From: Hylemonella sp.
Lineage (GTDB): Bacteria; Pseudomonadota; Gammaproteobacteria; Burkholderiales; Burkholderiaceae_C
DNA length: 64,000 bases
Direction of reading: 5' to 3'
NCBI GenBank assembly: GCA_030695415.1
Contig: JAUYQZ010000013.1
Coordinates: forward strand, 62,001 to 126,000
Within the stretch, counting starts at the first letter, position 1. Each line of letters opens with the position of its first letter. Below are positions 54,433 to 63,634 of this stretch, one piece after another. Both the position numbers and the translations under genes were made by a program. The notes beneath the pieces were generated by a model. That model ran no database searches and was not told the origin of the DNA. It saw only the letters and a list, made by a program, of their open reading frames with translations.

Positions 54433-56835
54433 CTATTTGACGGCGGGCTTGCCGGCGCCGGCCGTGCTGGCGGCGGCGCTCATGCCGGCCGTTGTCGCTG
54501 TCACCGGTGCCAGGGCCGCCGCCACGCGCGCCTGGTTGATGCGGGCGAGGCGCGGCGTGTTGCCGCCGCTGGCCTCGCCCAGGCTGTAGCTGAGGGCGGC
54601 TGTGCGCCAGGGGCCGTTGACGCGCATGGGGATGTTGATGCCCGCCAGCTCGACCAGCTCGCCCGCCGTCGCGCGCTTGAGGCCGGGCGCCACCGTGGTG
54701 TCGAGCCAGCCGTCGACCTGGCCGCTGTCCAGAGCCAGGTCGAATTCACCCTTGCTGGTGAATTGCGGTGACTTCAGCAACAGGTCTTCGCTGCGGGCCT
54801 TACCCTGCTCCACGGTCAGGCTCGCGCGGAGTTCGTTGTAGGGGGTGATTTCGGTCAGGCGCACGCTGTCGCGGCGCTCCGCGCCGGCCAGGCCCAGTTG
54901 CTCCTTGCCCAGCAGCAGGGCTTCGCCCAACTGCACACCGGCCAGCGTGCCACGCGTGAGCGCCAGGCTGGCTGTGCCGGTGAGCGACTGGCGCAGCGCG
55001 GGCAGCGTGGCGCCTTGCGCGTTCAGATCGAACAGCACGTTGCCCTTGCCGGTGAGATGGGCCTCGCTGCCGCTCAGGTCAGCCAGCAGCGCGTCGAGCT
55101 GCACGCCCGTGAGTTTCTGGCGCACAGCGAGTTGCGGTGTCGCGCCGGCGCTCAGGCTCAGGCCGCCTTGCACGTGGCCGCCATAGAGCTGTGCCGCGAT
55201 GGGCTCCACGCTCAGCGTGCCCGAGGCGGCGCGCAGCTCGGCGGCAAACGCACTGGCCTGCAGGCGCGCCACCCGCAGCGACTCGCTGCGCAGCTTGCCG
55301 CGCAGGTTCAGCGTCTTGAGCTGGTCGAAGTCCTGCGCCTGTGTGCTCTCCTGCAGACGGCGCCTCCAGTCGCTGACCAGGTAACGGTCCAGGTCCAGTG
55401 AATTGGCGGCGAGATCAAAGGTCCAGGCCGGCGCCTTGAAGTCCTGCAACTGCACGCGGCCGCTGAGCTGGTTGTCGTCCACGCTGGCCTTGAGGTCCAG
55501 CGTCACGTCCTGCGTGGCCAGGGCGGCCTGCAGCTTGCCGTTAGCCGTGGCCTGCAGCCGCTCGGCCAGCAGGGGATGGCTGGCGCTCCAGCTGGTTTGG
55601 AGGGCTTCGAGTTGCAGCTGGCGTTTCTCGAGGTCATAGAGCAGGGGGCTGTTGCCGCGCCCCTGCAGCACGCCACCAGCGTGTTTGAGTTCGATGCTGC
55701 CTTGCACATCGGCACTCTTCCAACTCTTGGCGCTGGCTTCGATGGCTGGTGCCTGCAGTGTGGCGAGCAGCACGGACTGTTCGCGTGTGATGCGTCCTTC
55801 CAGTGCAAGGGTGCTGGCCTGCCACAGGCCCTGCGCCAATTGCACACGCGCCACCGCCAGCTTGCCTTCGAGCTGGTCCTGCGCCAGCCGGCCGCGCGCC
55901 GCGGCGCTGAAGCGCTCCAGCACCAGCTTGTGCTGGCCCGGCCAGGCCGTGAGCCGGCCGCGCCAGTCCAGCAGCAGGTCGTTGAGACCCGCGGCATCGC
56001 CCTGCGCCTGGCCTTCCATCTGCGACAGCTCGTAGCGATGGGCAGCGTGGTCATAGAGCATCTGCGCGTTCAGCCGCAGCTGCAGGTCCAGTTGCGGCTG
56101 CGCCGATTGCAGGCGCAGGCTGGCCTGCACCTGGCCGGACGTGGCGTCGGCCAGGCGGCCGGTTTCCAGGTTGAGCTCGTGCACGAAGTAGGCCAGGCCC
56201 GAGGCCTCGTCCTGAAAGTTGAGCGAGGAGTCGAGCACACGCACTTTTTCCACCGCGAACTGCAGATCGCCCACCCAGTCGGGCGGCACCAGCAGGTCGT
56301 CGAAGTTGCTGCTGCCGTCGGGGTGGCGCAGCAGGTTGGCGTGCACACGGTCGAGCACGATGCGCTCCACCTGCACCTGCCGGGTGAGCAGCGGCCACCA
56401 CGCCACATAGAGCCGCGCGTTCTCCACCGAGGCGAACCGGGTGCTGCTGTTGCGCTGGCTCAGGCTGAGCTTGCCGGTCTCCAGGCCGAGTTGCGGGAAC
56501 CAGGTGATGTGGATGTCGCCTTCGAGCACCAAGTCGCGCTGCTTGTGGGTCTTGACGTAGTCGACGATCTGCGACTTGAAGTCATTGGCGTCCAGCAGAT
56601 GAAAGGCCAGGCCGACGATGCCGCCGAGCAGTGCCAGCACCAGTACCAGGCTGCCCAGGGCGTGGCGCCAGTACTCCTTGGCGTAGCCTTCGGCAAACGG
56701 TGGCTTGAAGGGCAGCACATAGCCCAGCGCCATGCCGACCACGCCATACCAGCCCAGCAAGGCGAGCTTGAGCGAGCTCTGCGGTGCGGGGGCGGGCGAC
56801 TGGGGCGCCGAAGGCTTCCTGGCGGGCTTGCTCAT
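54433..56835 (-). CDS. AsmA-family protein
   Basis: A protein of 800 residues. An N-terminal cytosolic Pro-rich start, membrane helix (HALGSLVLVLALLGGIVGLAF, about residues 58-78), then a long periplasmic repetitive beta-rich domain with AsmA repeats (VERIVLDRVHANLLRHPDGS) and the C-terminal AsmA domain with GKARSEDLLLKSPQFTSKGE. AsmA-like proteins carry phospholipids or affect outer membrane assembly. Monocistronic; the neighbour upstream on the minus strand ends 170 bases away. Confidence 0.8.
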   Translation of the reverse strand: MSKPARKPSAPQSPAPAPQSSLKLALLGWYGVVGMALGYVLPFKPPFAEGYAKEYWRHALGSLVLVLALLGGIVGLAFHLLDANDFKSQIVDYVKTHKQRDLVLEGDIHITWFPQLGLETGKLSLSQRNSSTRFASVENARLYVAWWPLLTRQVQVERIVLDRVHANLLRHPDGSSNFDDLLVPPDWVGDLQFAVEKVRVLDSSLNFQDEASGLAYFVHELNLETGRLADATSGQVQASLRLQSAQPQLDLQLRLNAQMLYDHAAHRYELSQMEGQAQGDAAGLNDLLLDWRGRLTAWPGQHKLVLERFSAAARGRLAQDQLEGKLAVARVQLAQGLWQASTLALEGRITREQSVLLATLQAPAIEASAKSWKSADVQGSIELKHAGGVLQGRGNSPLLYDLEKRQLQLEALQTSWSASHPLLAERLQATANGKLQAALATQDVTLDLKASVDDNQLSGRVQLQDFKAPAWTFDLAANSLDLDRYLVSDWRRRLQESTQAQDFDQLKTLNLRGKLRSESLRVARLQASAFAAELRAASGTLSVEPIAAQLYGGHVQGGLSLSAGATPQLAVRQKLTGVQLDALLADLSGSEAHLTGKGNVLFDLNAQGATLPALRQSLTGTASLALTRGTLAGVQLGEALLLGKEQLGLAGAERRDSVRLTEITPYNELRASLTVEQGKARSEDLLLKSPQFTSKGEFDLALDSGQVDGWLDTTVAPGLKRATAGELVELAGINIPMRVNGPWRTAALSYSLGEASGGNTPRLARINQARVAAALAPVTATTAGMSAAASTAGAGKPAVK

Positions 56836-57008
56836 GATGGGCACAGATCGGGCTGACCATTCTTCCGCAGCTGGCGCGCGACAGGTGTAATGGAGCTGTA
56901 ATTTGTCGTAACGCCACGTAGCGCACACCGCGCCAAAGCCCGGCAGAAGGGCGGCAGTGACTACCGTTTCGGGCTAGGGCTGAAAAAAGCGCGCGCGGTG
57001 GTGCAGAG

Positions 57009-57752
57009 CTATCCTGTGGACGACCAGGCCATCCACAGGATGGACAGGCCCGACACCCCCATCACGCCCTCCATCAGCTGCAGGAAGCGGTGCTCGGGCA
57101 GGTGCAGCACCAGGCGCTTGGACAGGGTGGAGCCGATCAGCACGAAGACGCCGATCAGCAGGCCCTGGCCGATGGCGCGGCCGTCGATCACGCCCAGTTG
57201 GTGAAACGTTGCGCCCTTGGCAAGGAAGACGCTCAGGGAGCTGGCGGCTTCGGTGCCGATGTAGGCACCCTTCACCAGGCCATAGGACAGGAAGAAGGGC
57301 GTGTTGATGGCGCCGGTGGAGGCCACGATGCCCGTGAGGTAGCCAATGACCGCCCCCACCAGCGCCATGTGGCCTAGATGGGGTTTCCAGTGCATGCGGC
57401 GCAGCCAGCGGCGGACGGGAATCATCAGCAGCAGGAAGCTGCCCAGGATGAGCTCGATGAGCCTTGCGTTGAACTGCACCAGCGTGTGGGCGCCCAGCAC
57501 CACGGCAGGCACGGCCGTGGCGCTGTAGACGGCGCACAGGCGCCAGTCGATGCTGCGCCACCACAGGCCCACGCGCGTCAGGTTGGCGACGATGGCCACC
57601 AGGGCGATCACCGGCACGGCGGTCATGGGGCCGTAGAAATGGACCAGCGGCGGCATCAGCAGGATGGTGGTGCCGAAACCGATCACGCCGCCCAGCACGC
57701 CGGCACCCAGGCCGACGACGCAGACGATCAGCATGGGCCAGACTTCGTTCAT
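57009..57752 (-). CDS. Sulfite exporter TauE/SafE family permease
   Basis: A protein of 247 residues with eight or so membrane helices. VVGLGAGVLGGVIGFGTTI near the N-terminus and IVASTGAINTPFFLSYGL in the middle match the TauE/SafE (DUF81) family. Family members move organic anions such as sulfite or sulfoacetate. It is the last gene of a minus-strand run, two bases after the MFS stop, so probably exports a product of that operon. Confidence 0.85.
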   Translation of the reverse strand: MNEVWPMLIVCVVGLGAGVLGGVIGFGTTILLMPPLVHFYGPMTAVPVIALVAIVANLTRVGLWWRSIDWRLCAVYSATAVPAVVLGAHTLVQFNARLIELILGSFLLLMIPVRRWLRRMHWKPHLGHMALVGAVIGYLTGIVASTGAINTPFFLSYGLVKGAYIGTEAASSLSVFLAKGATFHQLGVIDGRAIGQGLLIGVFVLIGSTLSKRLVLHLPEHRFLQLMEGVMGVSGLSILWMAWSSTG

Positions 57753-57754
57753 GC

Positions 57755-59395
57755 TCAGTGGCGCACGGTGCTGTCGACGACGAAGCGCCGCACAAGGAGC
57801 GGGGCGTCGCCGATGTGGAAGGCCCGGGCGCGCTCGCGCAAGGCTACGTCGTCCGCTGTCATGCGCTCGAAGCGGCGCAGATGGTCGGTCCAGGATTCGT
57901 CGATGATGTGCTCGATGTAGACCCCGGGCTGACTGAGGTCGTGCACCAGTTCCCAATGCAGCGCGCCGCGGCGCAGGCGGCTGCGCCGGTTCTCCTGCAT
58001 CACCTCCTTGAAGGCTTGCTCTTGCGCCGGATCGATGCGGTATTCGATGGTGAGCAGGACATGACCCGACTGCGGCGGCGTGGCGACAACAGGGAGCTTG
58101 TACTCGCTGGCGGGCGTGAGGTCCTCCTCCCCGTGATGACCCGCCCACAAACGGCGGGCCAGGGCCATGACCAGCACGGTCGACACGGCGGCGGCCACCA
58201 GGCTGGACTGCACGCTGCTCCAGGTCGCCACCTGCCCCCACACGGCCGCGCCCAGCGCGCCGGAGCCCATGAGGGCCATCTGGTACATGGACATGCCGCG
58301 CGCGCGCACCCAGTTGGGCAGCGCCATCTGGGCCGACACACTCAGGGTATTGGCGACCGTGATCCACGCCAGCCCACCCACGAACATCGTGGGCACCGCC
58401 ACGTAGAGGTTGGGGGCAAAGGCGATCACCGCCATCGCGGCCGCCTGTACCACGACACCGTAGGCCACGCGCTGGTTCAGCGTCAGCGCCTGGCGCAGAC
58501 GCGGCAGGAACATCACGGCCGTGATCGCGCCCGCGCCCATGGAGGCCAGCAGCACGGTGAAGGTGCCGGCGTCACCGTTGGGCAGGCCCTTGGCCACCAG
58601 CGGCAGCAGGGCCAGCAGCGCGGTGGAATGGCCGTAGAACAGGGCAATGCGCAGCAGCACCACGCGCAGGCGCGCCGAGTGCGCGACGAACTGCAGGCCC
58701 ACCCGCATGGCGCTGAAGAGCTTCTCGCGCCCCAGCGGGCTGGGCTTGTGCTCGCGACGCCAGCGCATGATGACGAAACCGGCCATGACGGAGAGCACCG
58801 CATTGAGCGCGAAGACATAGACGGTGCCGGCGCTGGCGATCAGGGCCCCCGCGACCAGCGGGCCGACGATGCGCGAGCCGTTCATGGCCGCGCCATTGAG
58901 CGCCAGGGCCGCGGGCAGCTGCGGGCGCGCCACCAGCTCGGGCACGATGGCCGCGAACACCGGCCAGCGCATGGCCAGGCCAATGCCATTGGCAAAGGTC
59001 AGCAGCAGGAGCAGGGGCGGCGTCATCCAGCCCGCCAGCAGGGTCACGCACATCAGGATGGCCACGGCGGCCACCCAGAACTGGGTCAGGATGTAATAAC
59101 GGCGGCGGTCGAGGATGTCGGCCATGGCGCCGCTGGGCAGGCCCAGCAGGAAGACCGGCAGGGTGGAGGCGGTCTGCACCAGCGCCACCCAGATCGGCGT
59201 GGTGGTCAGCGAAGTCATCATCCAGGCGGCGGCCACATCGCTCATCCACATGCAGATGTGCGCCACCAGCCAGGTGCCCCACAGCATGCGGAACACCGGC
59301 TGGCTCAGGGGCGCCAGGGCGTTCATCGAGGGCTCAGCCCCGCCGGCGACCGCTGGCGCTGCGCCTGATGTCCTGGAGCGGGAGAAAAATCCCAT
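57755..59395 (-). CDS. MFS transporter (MFS_3/EntS type) with C-terminal monooxygenase-like domain
   Basis: A protein of 546 residues. About twelve membrane helices occupy residues 40-425 (GLPSGAMADILDRRRY and NGIGLAMRWPVFAAIVPEL are MFS_3-like). After about 440 comes an extra domain (HVLLTIEYRIDPAQEQAFKE, RRGALHWELVHDLSQPGVYI, RFERMTADDVALRERARAFH) that looks like a dimeric alpha/beta-barrel of the antibiotic-monooxygenase type. It may export an organic acid or aromatic. In the Rieske-ADH-IclR-GTPase operon, 12 bases after the GTPase gene. Confidence 0.8.
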   Translation of the reverse strand: MGFFSRSRTSGAAPAVAGGAEPSMNALAPLSQPVFRMLWGTWLVAHICMWMSDVAAAWMMTSLTTTPIWVALVQTASTLPVFLLGLPSGAMADILDRRRYYILTQFWVAAVAILMCVTLLAGWMTPPLLLLLTFANGIGLAMRWPVFAAIVPELVARPQLPAALALNGAAMNGSRIVGPLVAGALIASAGTVYVFALNAVLSVMAGFVIMRWRREHKPSPLGREKLFSAMRVGLQFVAHSARLRVVLLRIALFYGHSTALLALLPLVAKGLPNGDAGTFTVLLASMGAGAITAVMFLPRLRQALTLNQRVAYGVVVQAAAMAVIAFAPNLYVAVPTMFVGGLAWITVANTLSVSAQMALPNWVRARGMSMYQMALMGSGALGAAVWGQVATWSSVQSSLVAAAVSTVLVMALARRLWAGHHGEEDLTPASEYKLPVVATPPQSGHVLLTIEYRIDPAQEQAFKEVMQENRRSRLRRGALHWELVHDLSQPGVYIEHIIDESWTDHLRRFERMTADDVALRERARAFHIGDAPLLVRRFVVDSTVRH

Positions 59396-59407
59396 GGCGA
59401 CTATTGT

Positions 59408-60337
59408 CTAGGGTTGCGCCAGCCGTCGGGCCGTCTGCGCAGGGCCCCGGCCGCTGCTGATGCAGGTCAGGCCCAGCGCAGGCGCCCGGCCTGCAAAGGC
59501 CTCCAGCGTGAGGTCGGGGTCCCCGACGGCCCATTGCACCGTGTAAAGCTGGCCATCGTCCAGCGCGACCACCCCTTTCAGGCGCAGCAGCGCATCGTCG
59601 TGCAGGGCATCGAAGCGGGCCTTCAGCTCGTTGAGCGCCAGGGCGCCCGTCAGAGGCGCGAAGCGGGCGGCGGCATGGTGATGGTGGCCATGGGTCTCGT
59701 GCCCGGGCACGGGCGCGGAAGCGGCCGCGCGGTGCAGCAGTGCGCCGACCTGCGGCCAGGTGAGGGAAGCCTGGGCCGATTGCGCCAGAACCGCATGCGG
59801 GTTCAGGGCGTGCAAGGCCGTCGCCAGCGGCGCACCATTGGCCTGGTCGACCTTGGTGATGATGAGCAGATCGGCCGCCTGGACCTGCGCCCGTGCTTCG
59901 GCCTGCGCCTCGATCAGGGCCAGGCCGGCCGGGGCGCTGGCCGTGACCAGCACGCCGGCCAGTTCGTAACGCTCCTGCAGGAAGGGGACCGTTCCGAAGG
60001 CGGTGATGATGGGCCGGGGGTCCGCCAGCCCGGTGGTCTCGATCACCACGGAAGAGAATGCCGGGCGGCGCCGATGCAGGCGATCCCACCAGAGTTCGGT
60101 CAGCGCCTCCTCGAGCCCCGGCAGGCCGGTGCAGCAGACACAGTTGTTGGACAGCAGCATGGCGCTGTCCACGGCGCTGGCCAGCATGCGGTCGTCGAAA
60201 CCGACCTCACCGATCTCGTTGACCACCAGCGCGGCATCGGCCAGCGCCGGATCGCGCAGCCAGTGTTTCAGCAGCGTGGTCTTGCCGCTGCCCAGGTAGC
60301 CCGTCACGAGCCAGACAGGGATCCGACGGGTTTTCAT
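59408..60337 (-). CDS. G3E/COG0523 metal-binding GTPase (CobW family)
   Basis: A protein of 309 residues. Walker A YLGSGKTT at 14-21, and the CXCC motif NNCVCC at 64-69 (Cys66, Cys68, Cys69), a metal-binding signature of COG0523. A His-rich run GHETHGHHHHAAARF (about residue 210) supports metal handling. Such proteins deliver zinc or cobalt to target enzymes. The start codon overlaps the IclR stop (TGATG), and a Zn-dependent alcohol dehydrogenase lies in the same operon, so it may supply its metal. Confidence 0.85.
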   Translation of the reverse strand: MKTRRIPVWLVTGYLGSGKTTLLKHWLRDPALADAALVVNEIGEVGFDDRMLASAVDSAMLLSNNCVCCTGLPGLEEALTELWWDRLHRRRPAFSSVVIETTGLADPRPIITAFGTVPFLQERYELAGVLVTASAPAGLALIEAQAEARAQVQAADLLIITKVDQANGAPLATALHALNPHAVLAQSAQASLTWPQVGALLHRAAASAPVPGHETHGHHHHAAARFAPLTGALALNELKARFDALHDDALLRLKGVVALDDGQLYTVQWAVGDPDLTLEAFAGRAPALGLTCISSGRGPAQTARRLAQP

Positions 60338-61119
60338 CAGGATGGGTGACCCAGGCTTGAGGAGATGGCGTGGCCTGCTTGCACCACCAGGACGGAGAAC
60401 TTGCGCAAGCCGGCCTTGGAGACCCGCTGTGTGGGCCCGGCCAGCCCCACGGCGGCGACCACCGCGCCACTGGCATCGAAGATGGGCGCGGCCACGCCGC
60501 GCATGCCGTTCTCGGATTCCTCGTCGTCGATGGCATAGCCCTTGGCGCGTACTTGCGCCAGCAGCTTGGTGAGACTGGGCTTGTCGGTCACCGTGTGCTC
60601 GGTGCGTGGCTGCAGCCGCGTCCGCAGGATGTGGGCCACCACCAGCGGCGGGCTGTAGGCCAGCAGGGCCCGGCCCTCGCTGGTGCAATAGGCCGGCATG
60701 CGCACGCCGAGGTAGGAGCGCGTGCGGATGGCGTGCGGGCTGTCGATGTTGCGCAGGTAGAGGATTTCAGCATCGTGCAGCACCGCCAGGTGCACGGTTT
60801 CGCTGGTGGCGGTGCTCAGTTCGTGCAGGTGCGGCACCGCCTGCTCCGACACGTCCATGCGCCGGCGCACCTGGGCGCCCAGCGAGAACAGCAGCAATCC
60901 GAGCCGGTAACGGCCATCGACCGGGTTCTGTTCCAGGAAGCCTTCGGCCACCAGCGTGCTCGCCAGCCGGTGGGCCGTGCTCTTGGCCACGGCCAGGCGT
61001 TTGGCCAGGGCGGTGATGCCCAGCTCCGGTTCTTCGGGGGTGAAGGTCTTGAGCAGGCGCAGGGCACCGCCGACGGATGACAGGCGGCGCGACGGACTTG
61101 CGATGTCCACGTTCGTCAT
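60337..61119 (-). CDS. IclR-family transcriptional regulator
   Basis: A protein of 260 residues. N-terminal winged helix (LGITALAKRLAVAKSTAHRL) and C-terminal IclR effector domain (YLGVRMPAYCTSEGRALLAY, ENGMRGVAAPIFDASGAVVA). It overlaps the alcohol dehydrogenase gene by four bases upstream and the GTPase gene by one base downstream, so it is co-transcribed with the operon it probably controls. The divergent region at 63535-63634 is a likely target. Confidence 0.88.
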   Translation of the reverse strand: MTNVDIASPSRRLSSVGGALRLLKTFTPEEPELGITALAKRLAVAKSTAHRLASTLVAEGFLEQNPVDGRYRLGLLLFSLGAQVRRRMDVSEQAVPHLHELSTATSETVHLAVLHDAEILYLRNIDSPHAIRTRSYLGVRMPAYCTSEGRALLAYSPPLVVAHILRTRLQPRTEHTVTDKPSLTKLLAQVRAKGYAIDDEESENGMRGVAAPIFDASGAVVAAVGLAGPTQRVSKAGLRKFSVLVVQAGHAISSSLGHPS

Positions 61120-62213
61120 TGATCCGGCTCGATGGTCATGTGGATGGGGCCTGTCACACCTTCGCCGACCAGCGAACGCAGCGCCAGATCGGTCTCCTCC
61201 AGCGTGAAGGTGTGGGTGCTCATGGCGGTGACGTTGTGGCGATTGCCGGCGATGAGCTGCAGCGCCAGTTCCACCGACTCGTAGGAATGCCCGCGCATGC
61301 CCTTGACGGTGAGGAAGTTGGCGATGATGCGATCGCTGTCGAAGGCCGGGATCTTCTGCCGCTTCTGCCCGCCCAGGATCACGCGGCCGCGCTTGCGCGC
61401 CAGTTCGATCGCGCTGACCACCGAGGCCGGCCCACCGGCCGCGCAGTCGATCACCAGGTCGGCCATGCGCCCGCCGGTGAGGTCGGCCACGGTCTCCAGC
61501 AGGTCCTGTGCCTCGATGTCGATGGTGTGGTGCGCGCCCAGCTGCCGGGCCAGCGCCATGCGCTGGCGGTCGGTCTCGCTGCCCAGGCCGGTGAGGATGA
61601 TCTGCTCGGCCCCCGCCTCGCGCGCGGCCACCACGCAGGCCAGGCCCTGCTGGCCGGGCCCCTGGATCAGCACCGTCTGCCCTGGCCCGGCGCCACCTTG
61701 CAAGTAGGTCCACTCGATGCCATTGGACAGCGGCAGGGCCAGGGCCGCATGGCGCGCCGAGACGCCGGCCGGTACATGGTGGAACACCGTGTTGAAGTGC
61801 AGGTGCTGCTGCTGCGCAAAACCGCCCCACAAACCAGGCGCCACCGACAGCCCGGTGGCGCCGTAGCGCAGACCGCCCAGGCGCCAGTCGGTGGCATTGC
61901 ACAAGCGGAATTCGCCCGAGCGGCAGTACTCGCAATGGCCGCAGGGCAGGTATTCCTCCAGCGCGACGAGGTCGCCTTCCTTCACGTTCCAGTGCCGCGC
62001 CGCGAACTCGCCGATCTGCTCGACGTGGCCCACGGTCTCATGGCCCAGGATCAGCGGGCCGCGCGAGGGCGGCAGGTTCTGGTAGTAGCCCCAGTCGCTG
62101 CCGCAGACGCCGGTGCACGACACACGTAACACACCGGAGGCCGCGTCCGGGGCCGGCACGGCCAACTCGCGGATCTCGGTAACACCGGGAGCGATCGCTA
62201 CCGCGGCCTTCAT
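61116..62213 (-). CDS. Zinc-dependent alcohol dehydrogenase (MDR family)
   Basis: A protein of 365 residues. Catalytic zinc ligands are Cys37 (GVCGSD) and His58-Glu59 (LGHETVGH); structural zinc Cys91, Cys94, Cys97, Cys105 in CGHCEYC. NAD motif VLIQGPGQQGLACVVAAREA follows. It oxidises an alcohol or dihydrodiol product; placed after the Rieske oxygenase gene by 34 bases. Confidence 0.9.
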   Translation of the reverse strand: MKAAVAIAPGVTEIRELAVPAPDAASGVLRVSCTGVCGSDWGYYQNLPPSRGPLILGHETVGHVEQIGEFAARHWNVKEGDLVALEEYLPCGHCEYCRSGEFRLCNATDWRLGGLRYGATGLSVAPGLWGGFAQQQHLHFNTVFHHVPAGVSARHAALALPLSNGIEWTYLQGGAGPGQTVLIQGPGQQGLACVVAAREAGAEQIILTGLGSETDRQRMALARQLGAHHTIDIEAQDLLETVADLTGGRMADLVIDCAAGGPASVVSAIELARKRGRVILGGQKRQKIPAFDSDRIIANFLTVKGMRGHSYESVELALQLIAGNRHNVTAMSTHTFTLEETDLALRSLVGEGVTGPIHMTIEPDQ

Positions 62214-62247
62214 GCGGTGCTGCCAGTAACGGGATAGGGCCGCGTGT

Positions 62248-63534
62248 TCATACCGTGACGTGCGGCTTGTTGGGTTCGGCCCGCAGCGCGTCCCTGGCGG
62301 CTTCGTGGAAGGGCTGGCCTTCGGGCAGCACGATGGCCACCGAACGGATTTTCTGCACGTGCGGCTCGGTGCCGGGCGGCGGCGTGCCGTGCTCGGCCAG
62401 CGCCGTGGCCGCGGCGATCAGGCGGCGGCGGGTCTGCACGATGCCGCGGTCCGTGCCCGTGAGGTGCTCGCGCGTGCGGTCGGCGATCGGTCCCATGCTC
62501 TCCTGCAGCGAGGAGTCTTGCACGGCGATGCCTTCGATGCCGCTGTAGAGCTCGCCGGAGCGCTGCTTGTCGCGGTCCATCAGATAGTCGTTCGACTTGT
62601 TGGCCAGCGGGATGTAGGTGCCAGGCACGTACTTGCAGTGGATGCCGTGGCCCTCCTGCATGGCCTGGCGCTCGGTGGCGCTGAGTGCGCGCGTGGGGTG
62701 GTAGTCAAAGCTCCAGGCCCAGCAGTTCTCGTCGTCGATCGGCACCCAGAAGTGGCCGTGTACCGGATGGTCGCCGCGCGGCGGCACCATGGTGAACATG
62801 GGCATGATCCACGGCGTGATGCGCCAGTACAGCTTGCCGGCCTCGGCCTTGCGGCTCACCCCGATCAGCAGCCCGCCCTCGGCCTCGGCCACCTCGAACT
62901 GCGGTCGCAGGTCCTGCATGTTGTAGTCGTTACCCTTGGCGCCCTTGAAGAGCGGGTCGCGGCTCAGGCCGCCGCGGTGCAGGAAGGAGACGTGGCTGGA
63001 GTCGATGCCGCCTTCGAGCGCCTGCAGCCAGTTGCATTCCTGCAGGCGCTTGGACATGAAGCTCTGCTCGGCGGGCACGGTGGCAAATTCCCACTCGGGC
63101 GCGGGCGGCTGGTGTTCGGGCGGGCCCATGTAGATCCAGATCACACCGCCGCGCTCGATCAGCGGATAGGACTTGAGCTTGATCTTGTCGCACAGGCGGC
63201 TGCCTTCGGGCTCCGAGGGCACGTCCACGCACTGGCCGTTCACGTCGAACTTCCAGCCGTGGTACGGGCAGCGCAGCCCGCTTTCTTCGTTGCGGCCGAA
63301 CCAGAGCGAGACCCCACGGTGGGCGCAGAACTCGTCCATCACCCCGAGCCGGCCTTGTGTGTCGCGGATGGCGATGAGGCGCTCGCCCAGCAGCTTCACG
63401 CGTACAGGCGTGCAGTCGGGTGCGGGCAGTTCCCCGGACAGCAGCGCCGGCAGCCAGTAGCGCCGGAAGAGCTTGCCCATCGCGGTGTCGGCGCCGGTGC
63501 GGGTCACCAGTTCGTTTTGTTCTGTTTTCAGCAC
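62248..63534 (-). CDS. Aromatic ring-hydroxylating Rieske oxygenase, phthalate 4,5-dioxygenase type
   Basis: A protein of 428 residues from the GTG at 63534, preceded by GGAGACAAGC. The Rieske cluster is CAHRG (Cys70-His72) and CPYHGW (Cys89-His92). Mononuclear iron ligands are His181 and His186 in EGGIDSSHVSFLHR. The NDYLMDRDKQRSGELYSGIE segment is typical of the phthalate dioxygenase branch. A reductase component is not adjacent. First gene of the six-gene minus-strand operon. Confidence 0.9.
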   Translation of the reverse strand: MLKTEQNELVTRTGADTAMGKLFRRYWLPALLSGELPAPDCTPVRVKLLGERLIAIRDTQGRLGVMDEFCAHRGVSLWFGRNEESGLRCPYHGWKFDVNGQCVDVPSEPEGSRLCDKIKLKSYPLIERGGVIWIYMGPPEHQPPAPEWEFATVPAEQSFMSKRLQECNWLQALEGGIDSSHVSFLHRGGLSRDPLFKGAKGNDYNMQDLRPQFEVAEAEGGLLIGVSRKAEAGKLYWRITPWIMPMFTMVPPRGDHPVHGHFWVPIDDENCWAWSFDYHPTRALSATERQAMQEGHGIHCKYVPGTYIPLANKSNDYLMDRDKQRSGELYSGIEGIAVQDSSLQESMGPIADRTREHLTGTDRGIVQTRRRLIAAATALAEHGTPPPGTEPHVQKIRSVAIVLPEGQPFHEAARDALRAEPNKPHVTV

Positions 63535-63634
63535 GCTTGTCTCCTGTTCCGTATAGAGGAATGGTTTTCCTTTTGGAAGAACGAAGATAGCATGCGCCCA
63601 AGGGTTCCAGCAACCCATAAAAAAGGAGACACCC
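63535..63634. promoter_or_regulatory. Divergent promoter region, Rieske operon and Bug gene
   Basis: A 100-base AT-richer gap. GGTTTTCC (63563-63570) and GGAAGAAC (63575-63582) form an imperfect inverted repeat (6 of 8), a candidate IclR site. AAAAGGAG precedes the Bug ATG. Confidence 0.4.
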
